A stretch of 64,000 nucleotides of DNA, taken from Glandiceps talaboti. Taxonomy: Eukaryota > Hemichordata > Enteropneusta > Spengelidae. Each line of letters opens with the position of its first letter. Position 1 is the first letter of the stretch. A program made the translations under genes and the position numbers. Below are positions 14,522-27,800 of the stretch, piece by piece. The notes below the pieces were generated by a model. The model did no database searches, was not told where the DNA came from, and worked only from the letters and a program-made list of their open reading frames with translations. The DNA lies in NCBI RefSeq assembly GCF_964340395.1, contig NC_135550.1, positions 15,200,408 to 15,264,407 of the forward strand, given 5' to 3'.

Positions 14522-15060
14522 AAATTTCTGAACAATTCGTCATCTAACCATCTCTAGAAACATTCAACCAAATGTCTGAACAATTCGTCATCTAACCATC
14601 TCTAGAAACATTCAACCAAATGTCTGAACAATTCGTCATCTAACCATCTCTAGAAACATTCAACCAAATGTCTGAACAATTCGTCATCTAACCATCTCTA
14701 GAAACATTCAACCAAATGTCTGAACAATTCGTCATCTAACCATCTCTAGAAACATTCAACCAAATGTCTGAACAATTCGTCATCTAACCATCTCTAGAAA
14801 CATTCAACCAAATGTCTGAACAATTCGTCATCTAACCATCTCTAGAAACATTCAACCAAATGTCTGAACAATTCGTCATCTAACCATCTCTAGAAACATT
14901 CAACCAAATTTCTGAACAATTCGTCATCTAACCATCTCTAGAAACATTCAACCAAATTTCTGAACAATTCGTCATCTAACCATCTCTAGAAACATTCAAC
15001 CAAATGTCTGAACAATTCGTCATCTAACCATCTCTAGAAACATTCAACCAAATTTCTGAA
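14522..15060. repeat. 48-bp satellite, 11 near-identical copies
   Basis: Unit anchor CTGAACAATTCGTCATCTAA recurs at 14528 and every 48 bases to 15008, with a twelfth decayed copy at 15056. Units differ almost only at one base (AAATTTC or AAATGTC). Confidence 0.97.
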
Positions 15061-17171
15061 TAATACGTCCAGTAGTTGTAGGGTTAATAAGTTTTCAAAA
15101 AAACCAAAAACATTTCTTTTAACTCGAGTTGCCAATCCCCCAAAAGTGAACAATTCCCCAACTAGACACCATAAGTAACATCCCACTAAAAAATACAATG
15201 GAAATGACATATTACACAGTTTAAATCTACTATTACAGCAAAGAGACATGATGGTACTTTTTGATGATGATGATGGGAAAAATATTACATCTGGTACAAA
15301 ACTTCTAAGGTTCTGTCCTCCTAAAACTATTTCAAATATTGGAAACAGTACAAATGTCGTTCTCCTACACTGGAACCTTTGACAACTACACTTGATTGAT
15401 TGATTGATTAATTGATTGATTAACCATTTGAGAAATCTTGTGACCTGGCTAGATGGACTACAGTAGCATTCAGAACATGTATGTCCAATTCAAACATTAC
15501 AACTGTCAACAATATCAATCATTATACGCTACAAGCTGAAAGTAAGGCTTTCATGTATGATTCTAAATTAGTCCATAACATATTATATTCTCTAATTATG
15601 CATACATACACTAGTTAAGAGTAATTGTGTCACATTCTATCAAAAACTGAAATGCGCTTTTTTTTCTCTGTGTGATTGAAATGAAAGTGGCAACTCTATA
15701 TAAATAGAATAAACATTAAATGAAGCCTGAAACAGAGTGTCACCTGACTTTGACAAAACACCTGACAACAATGACAAATTTCGTTGACTGACTTGACAAA
15801 CTTGTCAACACTGCTACATATCATTGTCTGCAGTGGCAGAAATCTCACCAAACATGTTCTATGTTCTTTGCACGGGCCACCTTTAGGTGATCTACACCCA
15901 AAATAGGATAAAAATACAACAACTGTACCGTACTTAAATTTCTGTCGCATTGTTTAGCGATGAGTGTACAAGATTGTTGTGGAACCAGACAATGCTTCAT
16001 TTCAGGTATATAACACAATTATACAAATATTTCAACTTTTGCTATAGTATGCAACCACTGTGGCGTGATATGTACAAATAATATATTTTACACACACATC
16101 AAAGTCTAACCATATCTTATGACAGTGCTATAAAGCAACAAAACAGTGCAAGTCTCCAGAGGGCTCTTATCAAAACACTAAGTTCCTGGGGAGTGAACTC
16201 GCTGAATATTTCATAAGGAAGCATACCTGTTCTTCGTTAAATATGTATCCTTGTATTCTCAGTTAATAACTGTTATCTTGTCTTGTCTTGCCTTCAGATA
16301 TCATACACAAATACACTTGTCATCAAATCAAACACACTGCCATCTCAAAAAATGACAGCACACACACAAAATTATAATTTGTTGGTTGCCTTAGCATCCC
16401 TACTTCAGGCGTTGTTCACAGTGTTGAAATCCTGCACGCGTCAGATTGTTAGAAAGGGGCACAAGTTGAGTTTATATTTCTATGGGTAGTTTTTACCACA
16501 CATTACAAACATACCTGCAGTCTTCTACTTTAACACTGAAGCCTACTCAACCATCACTTGCTTTTGGCAAAACTGAAACAGTTACTTCATTTTTAATTTA
16601 GTATATGTACACTAGTAGAATGTGTGTGAAGTGTGCTAACAATGCCAGAAAAAGAGTCTCAATGTCATCGAAGGTATGTATTGACATTAACATTTTGATG
16701 GATATAGCATTTTCACAAGTAAAACTAATCAACCATGCTGTTTTATCTCAAAATAGTACACACTGGTACATCATTATCCCTACACCCCTACCCCTCCCCC
16801 CACCCTCAGTGAATACACAATAATTACATGTTTACACACTTCATTGCCAATTAGCATTTGCCTTCACTATTTTCTGTTTTAAATTTGATGAGAATTTCTG
16901 GAACAGATGTTTTAGCATTCATCAAAATTTCTGGGGCAGAACTATCAATAATCCATTATGACCCCAGGTTTGACATACATGTATACCATATGGCTATATG
17001 ATTGTGATGATGAAAAAAGGATACACATATGCCGCATTGTGATAAATTTGACTAAACATTGTGATAGTGAATATTAAGTGGTACATAGGTGAATTTGAAT
17101 GCCCTCAATGCGATAGTGATGTTAACATTACACCAGTATGGTAATTTATATTGGTTAAAAACTAAATATTA

Positions 17172-17448
17172 GTCCTGTCCCCACGTGGAAGCTTGAAAGG
17201 TTTTCAAAACTGAATCAAAAATCAGTTTTCCCAAATTGCACTTAAAACCGGTTTGGTGGTTTCAAACTGATTCAAAGTATTAAATCGGATTTTGGACCTG
17301 ATGCAAAAAAACAAAAACAGAACTGAATTGATTCAAATTTATTGCTCAGTTTTGTAGTGGAGACAGAAACCCCAGTTTTAAAACCATGTTTATAACTGAA
17401 TTGATTCAGTTTGAACCTGTTTGAATTGATTGAGGTGGGGGACAGGGT
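17172..17448. mobile_element. GTCCCCAC-ended MITE
   Basis: Ends GTCCTGTCCCCAC and GTGGGGGACAGGG are inverted repeats flanked by TA (17170-17171 and 17449-17450). The interior has many repeats of a GAATTGATTCA-type palindrome. Relatives: about 39361-39660 (starts GACTTGTCCCCAC) and a fragment near 36490-36560. Confidence 0.65.
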
Positions 17449-19230
17449 TATAATATCATTTGTACATGTACATGTATGGCTGTCGACAAGCTACATGCAG
17501 AGCTAAATCAGGGCTTTCTTTCCAATGCTTTCAGTACACGAGTAATACAAAGATGATAACAAAACCAGTATACAAAATAAAACAATGCAATATCTTACAA
17601 CCAGAGTGAATCTAATTTACAAATATTGTGATCTTATCAATATGACCTCAAAATGGGGAAATTTTCTAGTTGTTATGTACAGTAAAATACAACTCGAACT
17701 TCTCATCAAATCTGAATGGCTAAAACCCTTGAAGCGAGATTAGAACCATGATTGTGCTTTGGTTGACCCAGATGTGTAACTGGGGACCTAATAGGACAGA
17801 GGTTTCTATGTCAATGCTTTTTCCTATGCACTTTGAGAGACTGCAATAGACTGTATGCCCCCTAGGGAGTTGAGGAAGTTGTACTGGGTCCGCTGTACCA
17901 GTTATAGGCCTGTACCTGGGGTAATACCTGCACAGTGCTATGATTATGGCATCCACTGTGAAAAGCACTCTACAGCTGATATGTATTCATTCTATGTACA
18001 CTATTATTATTTAAAGCTGTGTAAAAGTAAGGAGTATAAAAACAGTCACGATCACTATTAAGTGCATTTTGCACAATCCTGACATTTCAAATGAATATTC
18101 GTTTACCTAAAGGATAAGACAAGATAAAATGAAGCTTCAAAACCCAACAGATATCTGTGTACTGAAAGAGATCATGATACACCTCAAGTTCTAATAAACA
18201 GTAAAGTACGCATAGCAAGATCTAAGAATTTATGCACACCAAAAACAACCTCAAAAAAATGAGCCCTGAAAGATCAAATTAGCATAGTTAGATAGGAAAT
18301 GACAGAAATAATCTATCCATTCTATTGGGTTCTAGTGTTCCGAACCGGAAAATATTTTCCTCTTCCTATCATTATTATCACTATTATTATTACATTGATG
18401 GGCTTTCTATTTTCAGTCATTAATATAATACAACACATTCAAAACACATAACCAACATCGACAGAGATATAATATCTTATTTTGGGTTATTTCTCCATAC
18501 CTGTTAAAAATGTAAATATCTATTTTTTCTGTGACTCAAAATAACAGAGGTATTAATTTAGATTTTCAGAATTCCAGAAAACTGTCAAGTAATCTTCCAT
18601 ATTGTATTCAACGTAAATATATTTATTTGATCTATTTTAATATTCATCTAGTCAGGAAGCTGATCCACGGCTAGGGCAAGGATTCATTAACCTTGGTGAA
18701 AGATAAAATATTATCAGATCACCTAGTGAAATTAATAACATTTCTTAACATGATTATCATCATTATAGGTACGCTGTAAGCTGATATTTAATATCAATTT
18801 CTTTCCCTACATCTGGATAACCAGTTTTTGCATATGTGTCAATTGAGGGTGATGGTGCCACTTGAGGGCGATAGTCATTTAGGACAATCATATGTCATCA
18901 GAATACAGGCCTAAAACTATATATACTACAGCCATTTTGAAATGGATGGATAAAAAAAATACCTTGTGTTTCAAAAAATTCACATACTTTACAATTCAGT
19001 TTTATTTCAAATTTAGAATTATACTACATGATTTCAAATGTATCCCTCACTATTAATGAATGAGTAATGAAAGTGACTGCATTAACACACAATATAACGT
19101 CATATTTTCACCAATGAATAATCCTGAGAGCTTTTTTTTAGTTTGATTCATGGTTGTGACATGATGCTCCTTGGAAAAAAATACACAGTAATAAACATAG
19201 ACATAGATATACATATTAAGCTTGCCAGCA

Positions 19231-19267
<37 letters not shown>

Positions 19268-19433
19268 AGCAGGTAAACACAGACAAGTCATGCACAGATA
19301 CTGTACATACAGATAACACAAGAGGCAAGTCAGTCAGTAAGTCAGTCGGATAGTCAGACAGACAGATAAAACAGACATAAGGCAGTCATACACACACTGT
19401 TGACCACACACACACATCCACCCACCTACTACC

Positions 19434-19464
<31 letters not shown>

Positions 19465-20283
19465 ACATTTTCCAAAGCTGAATGAAATTATGTACTAATT
19501 TTTGACTACACAATACTTGAAGTGGTCATATTTTTAGAGTGTTACTCAAATCACCAAGGAAATACTCCCAAGCAGTACCTGGCACAAACAGGATATAATT
19601 TATAAATCAGGACTTGACCTTTCACCTTTTGAGTGGTTCTAGTTATATACCCCTACTGATGTCATAAAACAGGAAGTGATGAACCTTCAGCTTTGAAGTA
19701 ACTAAACTTACAATTTGAAAAATTTGATTTCTTTGTTTAGCAAAAAAAACCATGATCCCCCCCCCCCCCCAACATGAAGAAATGGGTCTAAGGTTTGACA
19801 TTGAATCTGGAGTAACCCGACCAGTGTGCCCCTTAATGATAGCCAAATTTTGTTGTTGTGAGTCAAAGTGTGAAAAACTGTCATTTCTTGTGAGTCACCA
19901 CATAGTAAGGGATAGGGAAACACCAAATTTGGGTGCGTCACTAGCCTGCATCAGTGGTGAGTCAAATTTGCTTAGCGGGCACACTGACCCTAACCCTCAC
20001 CCCCATCCCCAACACCACAACTTCCTGAAACTGAAATATTACAAAATATAGGAATTCTGCTATTTTAACATTCTAGCCATTGATATTAGAAAAAAACATT
20101 GAACAGAAATGAAAATCTTTTAAGGTATGAAATCAACAAAAAAAAATGAAAGCAAGCACTCAAACATTTCACCATTGTGTACAGAGAAAATAATGAAAAT
20201 CAGAAGATCAGACTGAAATAGATTAATAACAGAGAAATACACAACCCTGCCTGCTGTTAAATCAACAACCCACACACATGGTT

Positions 20284-21242
20284 TAATATAGTTGTCCAAT
20301 TCAAAATTTCCTTCTCTGCATGATAGCCCACTTTCCACTACAACACAGTGGAAATCAAAACGATTGCATTACACTGTACATCAGTTCCAACTGAACACTT
20401 TCATGTACCGTACTGTTGATACAATTGCCTACATACTGAAAAAAACAAAACATATTTTCTTTTCATTGGGGAAAATACACAGTAAATCAGGCCTCACCAG
20501 AAGTGCCGACAGTTGATTGTGTTTACACAAAGCACATGAAAAGGCTGAATTGGAGCTATAGTTATATTTCAAAATACACAAAGCAATGTTTTTTCTCTTT
20601 GAGGGTTCCATTTCAACTTATGTATGTGTACTTATTAATAACATGACAGGTAAAAGAAAATCACTCATGCCTCCATTCAACGCATCAAAGGTATACTGAT
20701 ATTTTTTAAATATTTTTTTGATAATGATTAAAAAAGTATATGATTTCTGGTCCAAACCTAAAACATAATATAGTTGTCCAATTCAAAATTTCCCTCTCTG
20801 CATGATAGCCCACTTTCCACTACAACACAGTGGAAATCAAAACGATTGCATTACATCAGTTCCAACTGAACACTTTCATGTACCGTACTGTTGATACAAT
20901 TGCCTACATACTGAAAAAAACAAAACGTATTTTCTTTTCATTGGGGAAAATACACAGTAAATCAGGCCTCACCAGAAGTGCCGACAGTTGACTGTGTTTA
21001 CACAAAGCACATGAAAAGGCTGAATTGGAGCTATAGTTATATTTCAAAATACACAAAGCAATGTTTTTTCTCTTTGAGGGTTCCATTTCAACTTATGTAT
21101 GTGTACTTATTAATAACATGACAGGTAAAAGAAAATCACTCATGCCTCCATTAAACGCATAAAAGGTATACTGATATTTTTTTAATATTTTTTTTTTATA
21201 ATGATTAAAAAAGTATACGATTTCTGGTCCAAATCTAAAACA
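20284..21242. repeat. Tandem duplication, two ~480-bp copies
   Basis: 20284-20765 and 20766-21242 are nearly identical. Copy 2 lacks 7 bases (CTGTACA after GCATTACA) and has a few substitutions. No coding role seen. Confidence 0.95.
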
Positions 21243-21470
21243 TTGAAATTGTATATCAGGTATTCCAAGAGCATTTGTAGCCGTAATTTCTAACAAAAGT
21301 TATTATATTAGATAGTCTATTTTTTTTGAGTTACTACTCTGGAAATAAAGCTATCCTATCAGCAATCTAATAAACTGAAACTTTTTGAAATGTTGATATA
21401 AGCTATCAATGAATGTTGATGTAATAACACTAACAGTAGGGTGGCATCTCTGAGAGCACATTTTCCTCAA

Positions 21471-22956
21471 CTCATTCTCGCAAACCAGATGCTCGTTAAG
21501 AACGTTGCCGTAAAACAGGCCGTGGTTTGCGATGATGCATCAACTTCTTACAGTGTGGTTACATTACCAGTTGCAAAATCAGATTCACAATGGCAGACAA
21601 TGAGTCCAGTCTCATATTGAGCTTCAGATTTAGTCTCTTTGACACTCCAAACCTGCATACATTTCATTACAAAATTTCTTGAAATGGCCCACTGAGATGC
21701 AAAACTAGTTGAGGGATCATAGCATTTTTTGTACACATTCTTTTTTCTGCTGATACTATAACACACACTGTTGAACTGTGAAATTTGTCAAACAATGAAG
21801 ACGTTTTTGTACACATGTACACCTAACATTGACATGATAAAAGCACTTTTAAATAAGACATTTGGAATTTACCGCTAGTATATGAAACATATTTATTAAA
21901 CTCATGATGGCAGATGAAAAGGTTAAGTCACTATGGAATACACATACATAGATCGATTTCTGCTATTTTCATTGTACAGACACTTGTAAACACCCAAGTG
22001 TATTAAAAGTTGAATTCCGTTGCCCCGAAAGCAAAGCTACATCAAACCCCCAATAGACTTTGCAGTAAAAATTTCCATCTCAACTTTTAACACAAGTCAA
22101 AACCAAAATCTATAAACTGACATGTGAATGTGTTTATTCAAGCATACTTGTATCACACAAGGTGTTTCAACAAATTACTGAGGGAAATTGGAATGCACTT
22201 TGCTTTAGTAATGATTTGAATGGACTTTGTCATGTTATGCTGATATTTTCAGAGTTCAGCTAGTGTTTGGTCTACCCCGTCCCTCATGGCCATTAAGTTT
22301 ACACAAAACGATGTAAATCCGGGGAGGATTTTGAAATGAGAACAGAGATACAAGTGAAATCATTTCACTTCAAACAGCCTTGTTTTGATTGACAATTTTT
22401 TTTCCTATATTGCGATATTTCATTGTGTGACTCAAGAAAATTTTTACCAATACACCTGGTTCAACAAAAATCTTACCAATACGCCTGCCTGGTTAACAAA
22501 AATCTTACTAACACTGTGTTATTTTTTTTTTTTTTTTTTTTTTCACATTTTGATATCATTACCTAAGGTGATTGTTACACTGTAACTTGCAAGTGATGTA
22601 TTCCTACTGGGGCACTGCTCAAAATATATTACAAAGTAAATGTTACTACATTGTACATGATTTGGTGACAATATGCTCAGAAAATGTAGCAATGTTGTCA
22701 GATTTGAAGTGTGTCAGACGACACTGTTTCAGATTAAATGGTTTCAATTATAAAAAAATTTGGACTTCCTGGTTGCCTCTATCTTCATGACATGATGTTT
22801 AGAATAATATTGAAATGTACTTGTGGCTTTGTGATGACCATGTATTTTGACAAAGCATCATCACAAACACACAGAAATATCATTGTCGCAAACCATGGCC
22901 TCTTTTACGACACCGTCCAAAACGTGCCATCAAGAGCTCTGGTTTGCAAGAATGAG
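21471..22956. repeat. Imperfect inverted repeat pair 1.3 kb apart
   Basis: 21471-21538 (starts CTCATTCTCGCAAACCAG) is matched in reverse by 22855-22956 (ends CTGGTTTGCAAGAATGAG). Each arm is itself partly palindromic (CAAACCA..TGGTTTG). They could be two copies of a small MITE or the ends of one element; no transposase frame lies between. Confidence 0.45.
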
Positions 22957-24081
22957 AAATATTATAGATAACTAACCACCAATACCTAGAATTACATACT
23001 TGATAAACAAAAGATTTTCAAAATGACCTAATGAGGGCAGCCTTCAATAAATTTGTGCCAGGTTTATCATTGGGCATGATTCAAGGTGATGGATGACCTA
23101 CACCAGCTACCCTTTGGACATCAGCTGATTAAAATCAAACCACAAAGAACACCAACATTAACATCATAATGGCTACAGGCAAAACATCACTGTAGTATTC
23201 AGTTAATGTGGCACATACAAAGAGAGTTTTGATGCTTGAAAAAAAATAAATACACAAAACCTAGATTGCTTGGTGGTCTGAAATTACAATACTTTTGTTT
23301 AATGTTCATGCATGCCATTGTTGGCATCAAAAATAGTCTTCTGGCATTGCTAACACAGTTGATGGTATCTTAATAATAGGGGTTTCCTTGCCATTGTAGC
23401 ATTACATGTATACTGTAGTAGATAAATTGTCAATGAATAGTGTATGTATTATAGCCAAACAGACAGTATGTACACATCATGTTTGAGTTCTACTAATAGC
23501 AGGGTGATGGTTAAGTAGTATGCTTATAAATAGAATTCAAGAAATGCACTTTATGTGCTGCACAAAAATGCCTTCCCCCTCTCCTCCCATCCCCTCCCCT
23601 CCCCCAGCTTATGCCCCTTTAACACAAACAGAGAATACTAGACTGTACATCATGCTATGTTTACTTACAATATAGTCTCAGTGAGACTTGCTCAAGTCTT
23701 TGGCCTTTTTTTCACTCTTTTATTTGAATACAAAATTTGAATACAATTATTCATACGCATGAAACAGTGACCTGAGTAAGGGATTGCGAACAATTGGGTG
23801 AACAATAAACCCATGGGAGTCTACTAGTAACCGAGAATAATGTGTGGTTGCAAATAAAGCCTGTGACTTCAACACCAAGAGTACAAAATGGCCTGGTTAG
23901 AAATCTGTACCAAAACAGTCTCAAAACCTGTTTAACCTGTTGTAAAACTACGTTGTGACGAGTCTTACAACAAAGATTTACTACACCACTGACTATACCA
24001 AGATGCCATTCAGTCACATGACTACCATGTGACTAGGACTGAGTAACCAATGAGAAGAGGCCAATATATGATGGTTCTTAC

Positions 24082-24866
24082 CTTGTACCTCCAAATAGTA
24101 CCATTTGTTGGCCAACCACACAACAACACTGTCTTCTCCTAGGGCATGGTTTGACAGGACCTCCGGCTTTGATTTCTGTCCACGTCATACTGGTTGGATC
24201 TAGTTTATACATGTCATTATAGTGTTTATCTTTAAGGCCGTTGTATCCTCCAAATATGAATATCTGACCATTGTGCAAAACTGTCAACAGAAATAACAGA
24301 CTAAGCTTTATCGGTTTGAACATTTTAACCTTTTTAAACCTTTAATTCTATTTGACTGAAGTAGCTACTACAAATTACTAGCATAGACAGTGAAGGGATT
24401 CATTCCACTGTCTATGGTTCAAGATTGCATTACTGTTAGCCACCTTTGAATTAAAAGAAAGAACATATAACAGTAGCCTCTTGAGGGCACACTATCGAAT
24501 CATCATATCAGAAATTTGTTTCTTGATATGTGTCACTAGTGAATACACACACACACACACACACACACATACATGCACACACACACACATACACACACAC
24601 ACACACATACACATACATGCACACACACAACATATGAATTTTTTATACATTGATTGTATATATTACAGTATTAAAAGTACATGTACATACAGTGACAAAA
24701 AAGTTGTATCACAGGCACAAAGACACATCCAAACACACGCACACACACACACGCATGCACACACGCACACACATAATACATACATACATACATACACACA
24801 CATACATACACACATACACACATACACACACACATACATACATACATACATACATACATACATACA

Positions 24867-24899
<33 letters not shown>

Positions 24900-27800
24900 G
24901 TTTTTCTTGAAAAAGAATATTTATTCGAAATGTCGGATTTAACAGCTATATATACGGACTGGTTTATTAGTTCCTTATGCATTTCTTTCTTTCTACATAC
25001 ATACATACATACATACATACATACATACACAATAACTAAAGTATGTACATACAGTGAGAGCAAAATTGTACCACACAGGCACAAAGACACATCTACATTA
25101 ACATCCACACCCCCACACACCCCCCCCTCCCACACAAACACCAAAACACTCCAGGACACACACACACACACACACTGATTACACTTACAGGTGGAGTGAC
25201 TCCGTCTGCCGTCAGGAACAGGTCCTGAGGTGACAGGTTGATACCATGAGTTATCCCTAGTATCAAATACTTGTACTTCATTACAATAAAGTTCCCTGTT
25301 AGTATGCCAGGGTCCTTGTACATCAGATCGACCACCAAACACCACCATCAATGAATCTATTGCTATAGCTGTGTGAAAGTCTCTCCAGTAGGCTGGCTCT
25401 CCCTGCATCAAACAAACAAACAAAAGATTGAAGAAAAAAATCTTCTATATACTACTTTGCAGTTCCATCATTAGATTGTCAAGCGAATGTGTATTTGAAC
25501 ACAGATATCAATGATGACCACACACTATTAAACTTTTTCCTCTTTCTTGTTATAACAACAGATTTACAAGAAACTGGTAATAATTGATCATCTTCAAACT
25601 TACCCTTGTAACACGGAGTAGTTCCCACCTCATAGTGGTCGTATCAAGTCTGTGTACAGTATTGGAGAAACATTCAGACTGCAAGGAAAGGAGAGATAAT
25701 ATGGAGTGATGAATGTAACGACCAGAAAACCTCAGAACCCATATCAATCTAAGCGCTCTTTGACTTTCAGATCTGAAATAAAACACTTGATTCTTTTCAT
25801 GAGTCCTGATGGCCTTGTTGTGATATAACCATAAGGTATATAAAAATGCAAGGAAAATATAGTTTAATCTTTTTTAAAAGGAAATGCCATTCCAAGAAAT
25901 AAAGGTACTTTCATAAACTTTGAGTTTTGAAGAGTCATTTTATGATTTCATATCACATAGATTTCCCATAATTACCAAGAAACACCAAATAGGGAACTTG
26001 CAATCCAAACTGAGCATGCTCAGACGCAAATGACTATGGGATTATCTGTGGTTATCGTAATACCTAATCTGGAGCTACTGATAAAATTAACCTCCCACAA
26101 AGATCAGGGTGACTATGAATTGATCATTCCTGGTTATAAACAATGTAACAATATTGTTTACAATGCTAATTGATTAGTATTTATTATCACATTTCCCATG
26201 ATTCAACATGTCGGGTTTGCAAGTTTCCTATTGAAACTCTCTTTCACCTTACATTGGTATGTTACCTTATGTGCCTGTGAGCACACGTATATGTATTAGA
26301 TGAACAATGAGTTTCCATGACTCCTAAGTGCTTCTTACCTTCAGGTAAATTGTTATGAATACTTATTGTTCATCTGATACACATCCATGTCTCTCCAGAA
26401 CCCAAAGTTTACAGATATACACCATTCCCTGGAGTAGTGTTTCCCTTCAATATGCCACAACTGCATGAACACTCAAAGGGTATTTTCACAACAACTTTCT
26501 ATACTGCAACAGACTTCTACAGGTGGTCTAATAAACACATTTCTATACACAGTATCAATTTTACAGTTTTCTTTACCTATAAAAGAGGGGAATCGTCATC
26601 TAATGAACACAGAACAATTTCTATTTACCTGGTCTTCATATCCTCCAAATATAAAAATATTTTTGTTAATAACACAGGCTGAATGGCCATCTCTTGCTTC
26701 AGGTACATCACCACTCACAGATGGACAAGACCACACATTATCAGCTGCAAGGTCAAAGTTCAAAGTCTATAAACATTTGTCATGTCAGATTCTAGCTCAA
26801 ATACATGGTTGCCAGGACAACAGTGTCAAAGTTCAAATGTTTCATGTTAGTTTTGTTTGTTTACATCATTGCCATACATGTACAGCATAGCTAAGGGACT
26901 GTCTTAAAATTTCACATAATTACTTCATTTTAATAGTTGATCAAGACCCCCTTTCCCCAAAACCAAAGTTCACAGGTGTGACATTAGGATGGGTACATGT
27001 AAAACAATATTTCATTTGACACAAACTTGTTGATTTAATACTGGTGGCAAAACAAATAGAAAAGACCTTTCCAAAATTTGCCATGGTGGCGCGCTACTTC
27101 CTGTCTGTTTGTACTTTGGGGGTATACATGGTATAGGTTACTCAGTTAATCATAGAGTACTACTACTTTCCTCGATGTCTAAACAATATGAAAAACATCC
27201 TTGATTTACACTTCTACAGAACACCAAGGGACAAAGCTTGTGAGAAACGGTACTATGAGGTAGTGATACCCCCCCCCCCCCAATTTGAGTGAGGGCGCTG
27301 TATTCTCAATTTCCTGTTTGCAGTCTGGAATGGCCTATTGCCAACATACACTTTGTATAAATTGCCACTTTGTATCCAGATGTGTTTGAGTTCAGTCAGT
27401 TGCAAGTGATCGCTTTAGTATACTTAACTAAGTAAGTAGAATACTGGGAGCACTTTTTGAATATGCAAGTAACTATTATGCCCAAAAATGTATAAACTCA
27501 GTTTGTGTCTCTGTAAACTTCAAGCTTTTCTCTTTTTTTTATCTACACTACCTTTCCTAGAAATTACAAATGTATAATAGGTACATATTGTGGTCTACTT
27601 AAAGTGTACTAACCAAGTATGTCATATGAACATAAAAAGAAAATAATCATTGAACTTACATGTGTTATAGCAAAACAGTCTGTTACATGCCCCAATGGAG
27701 TCATTTCTTCCTCCCCATAGGTACACTGAATCTCCAACAGCAACAGCTGTATGTCCATATCTCATATATGGTATGGAGTCTGGCATATATGTGTTTGGAA

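Larger units (their letters stand above)
15061..24081. other. Intergenic or distal kelch intron, no exon recognised
   Basis: Apart from the elements listed, it holds a CAGA tract (19232-19270) and C19 plus AC (19432-19467). The missing kelch 3' exon(s) should lie here or further left, but I found no HSDL/LPHD-like coding segment. Confidence 0.45.

Noticed and set aside
14522-15060. CRISPR-like array
   Set aside because: The 48-bp units abut directly without unique spacers, and the DNA is eukaryotic; it is a satellite.
24481-24942. HTHTYIHTYIHT and MYVCMYVC frames at 24.5-25.4 and 40.0-40.5 kb
   Set aside because: Microsatellite artefacts. Only 25189-25402 within this area is a real kelch exon.
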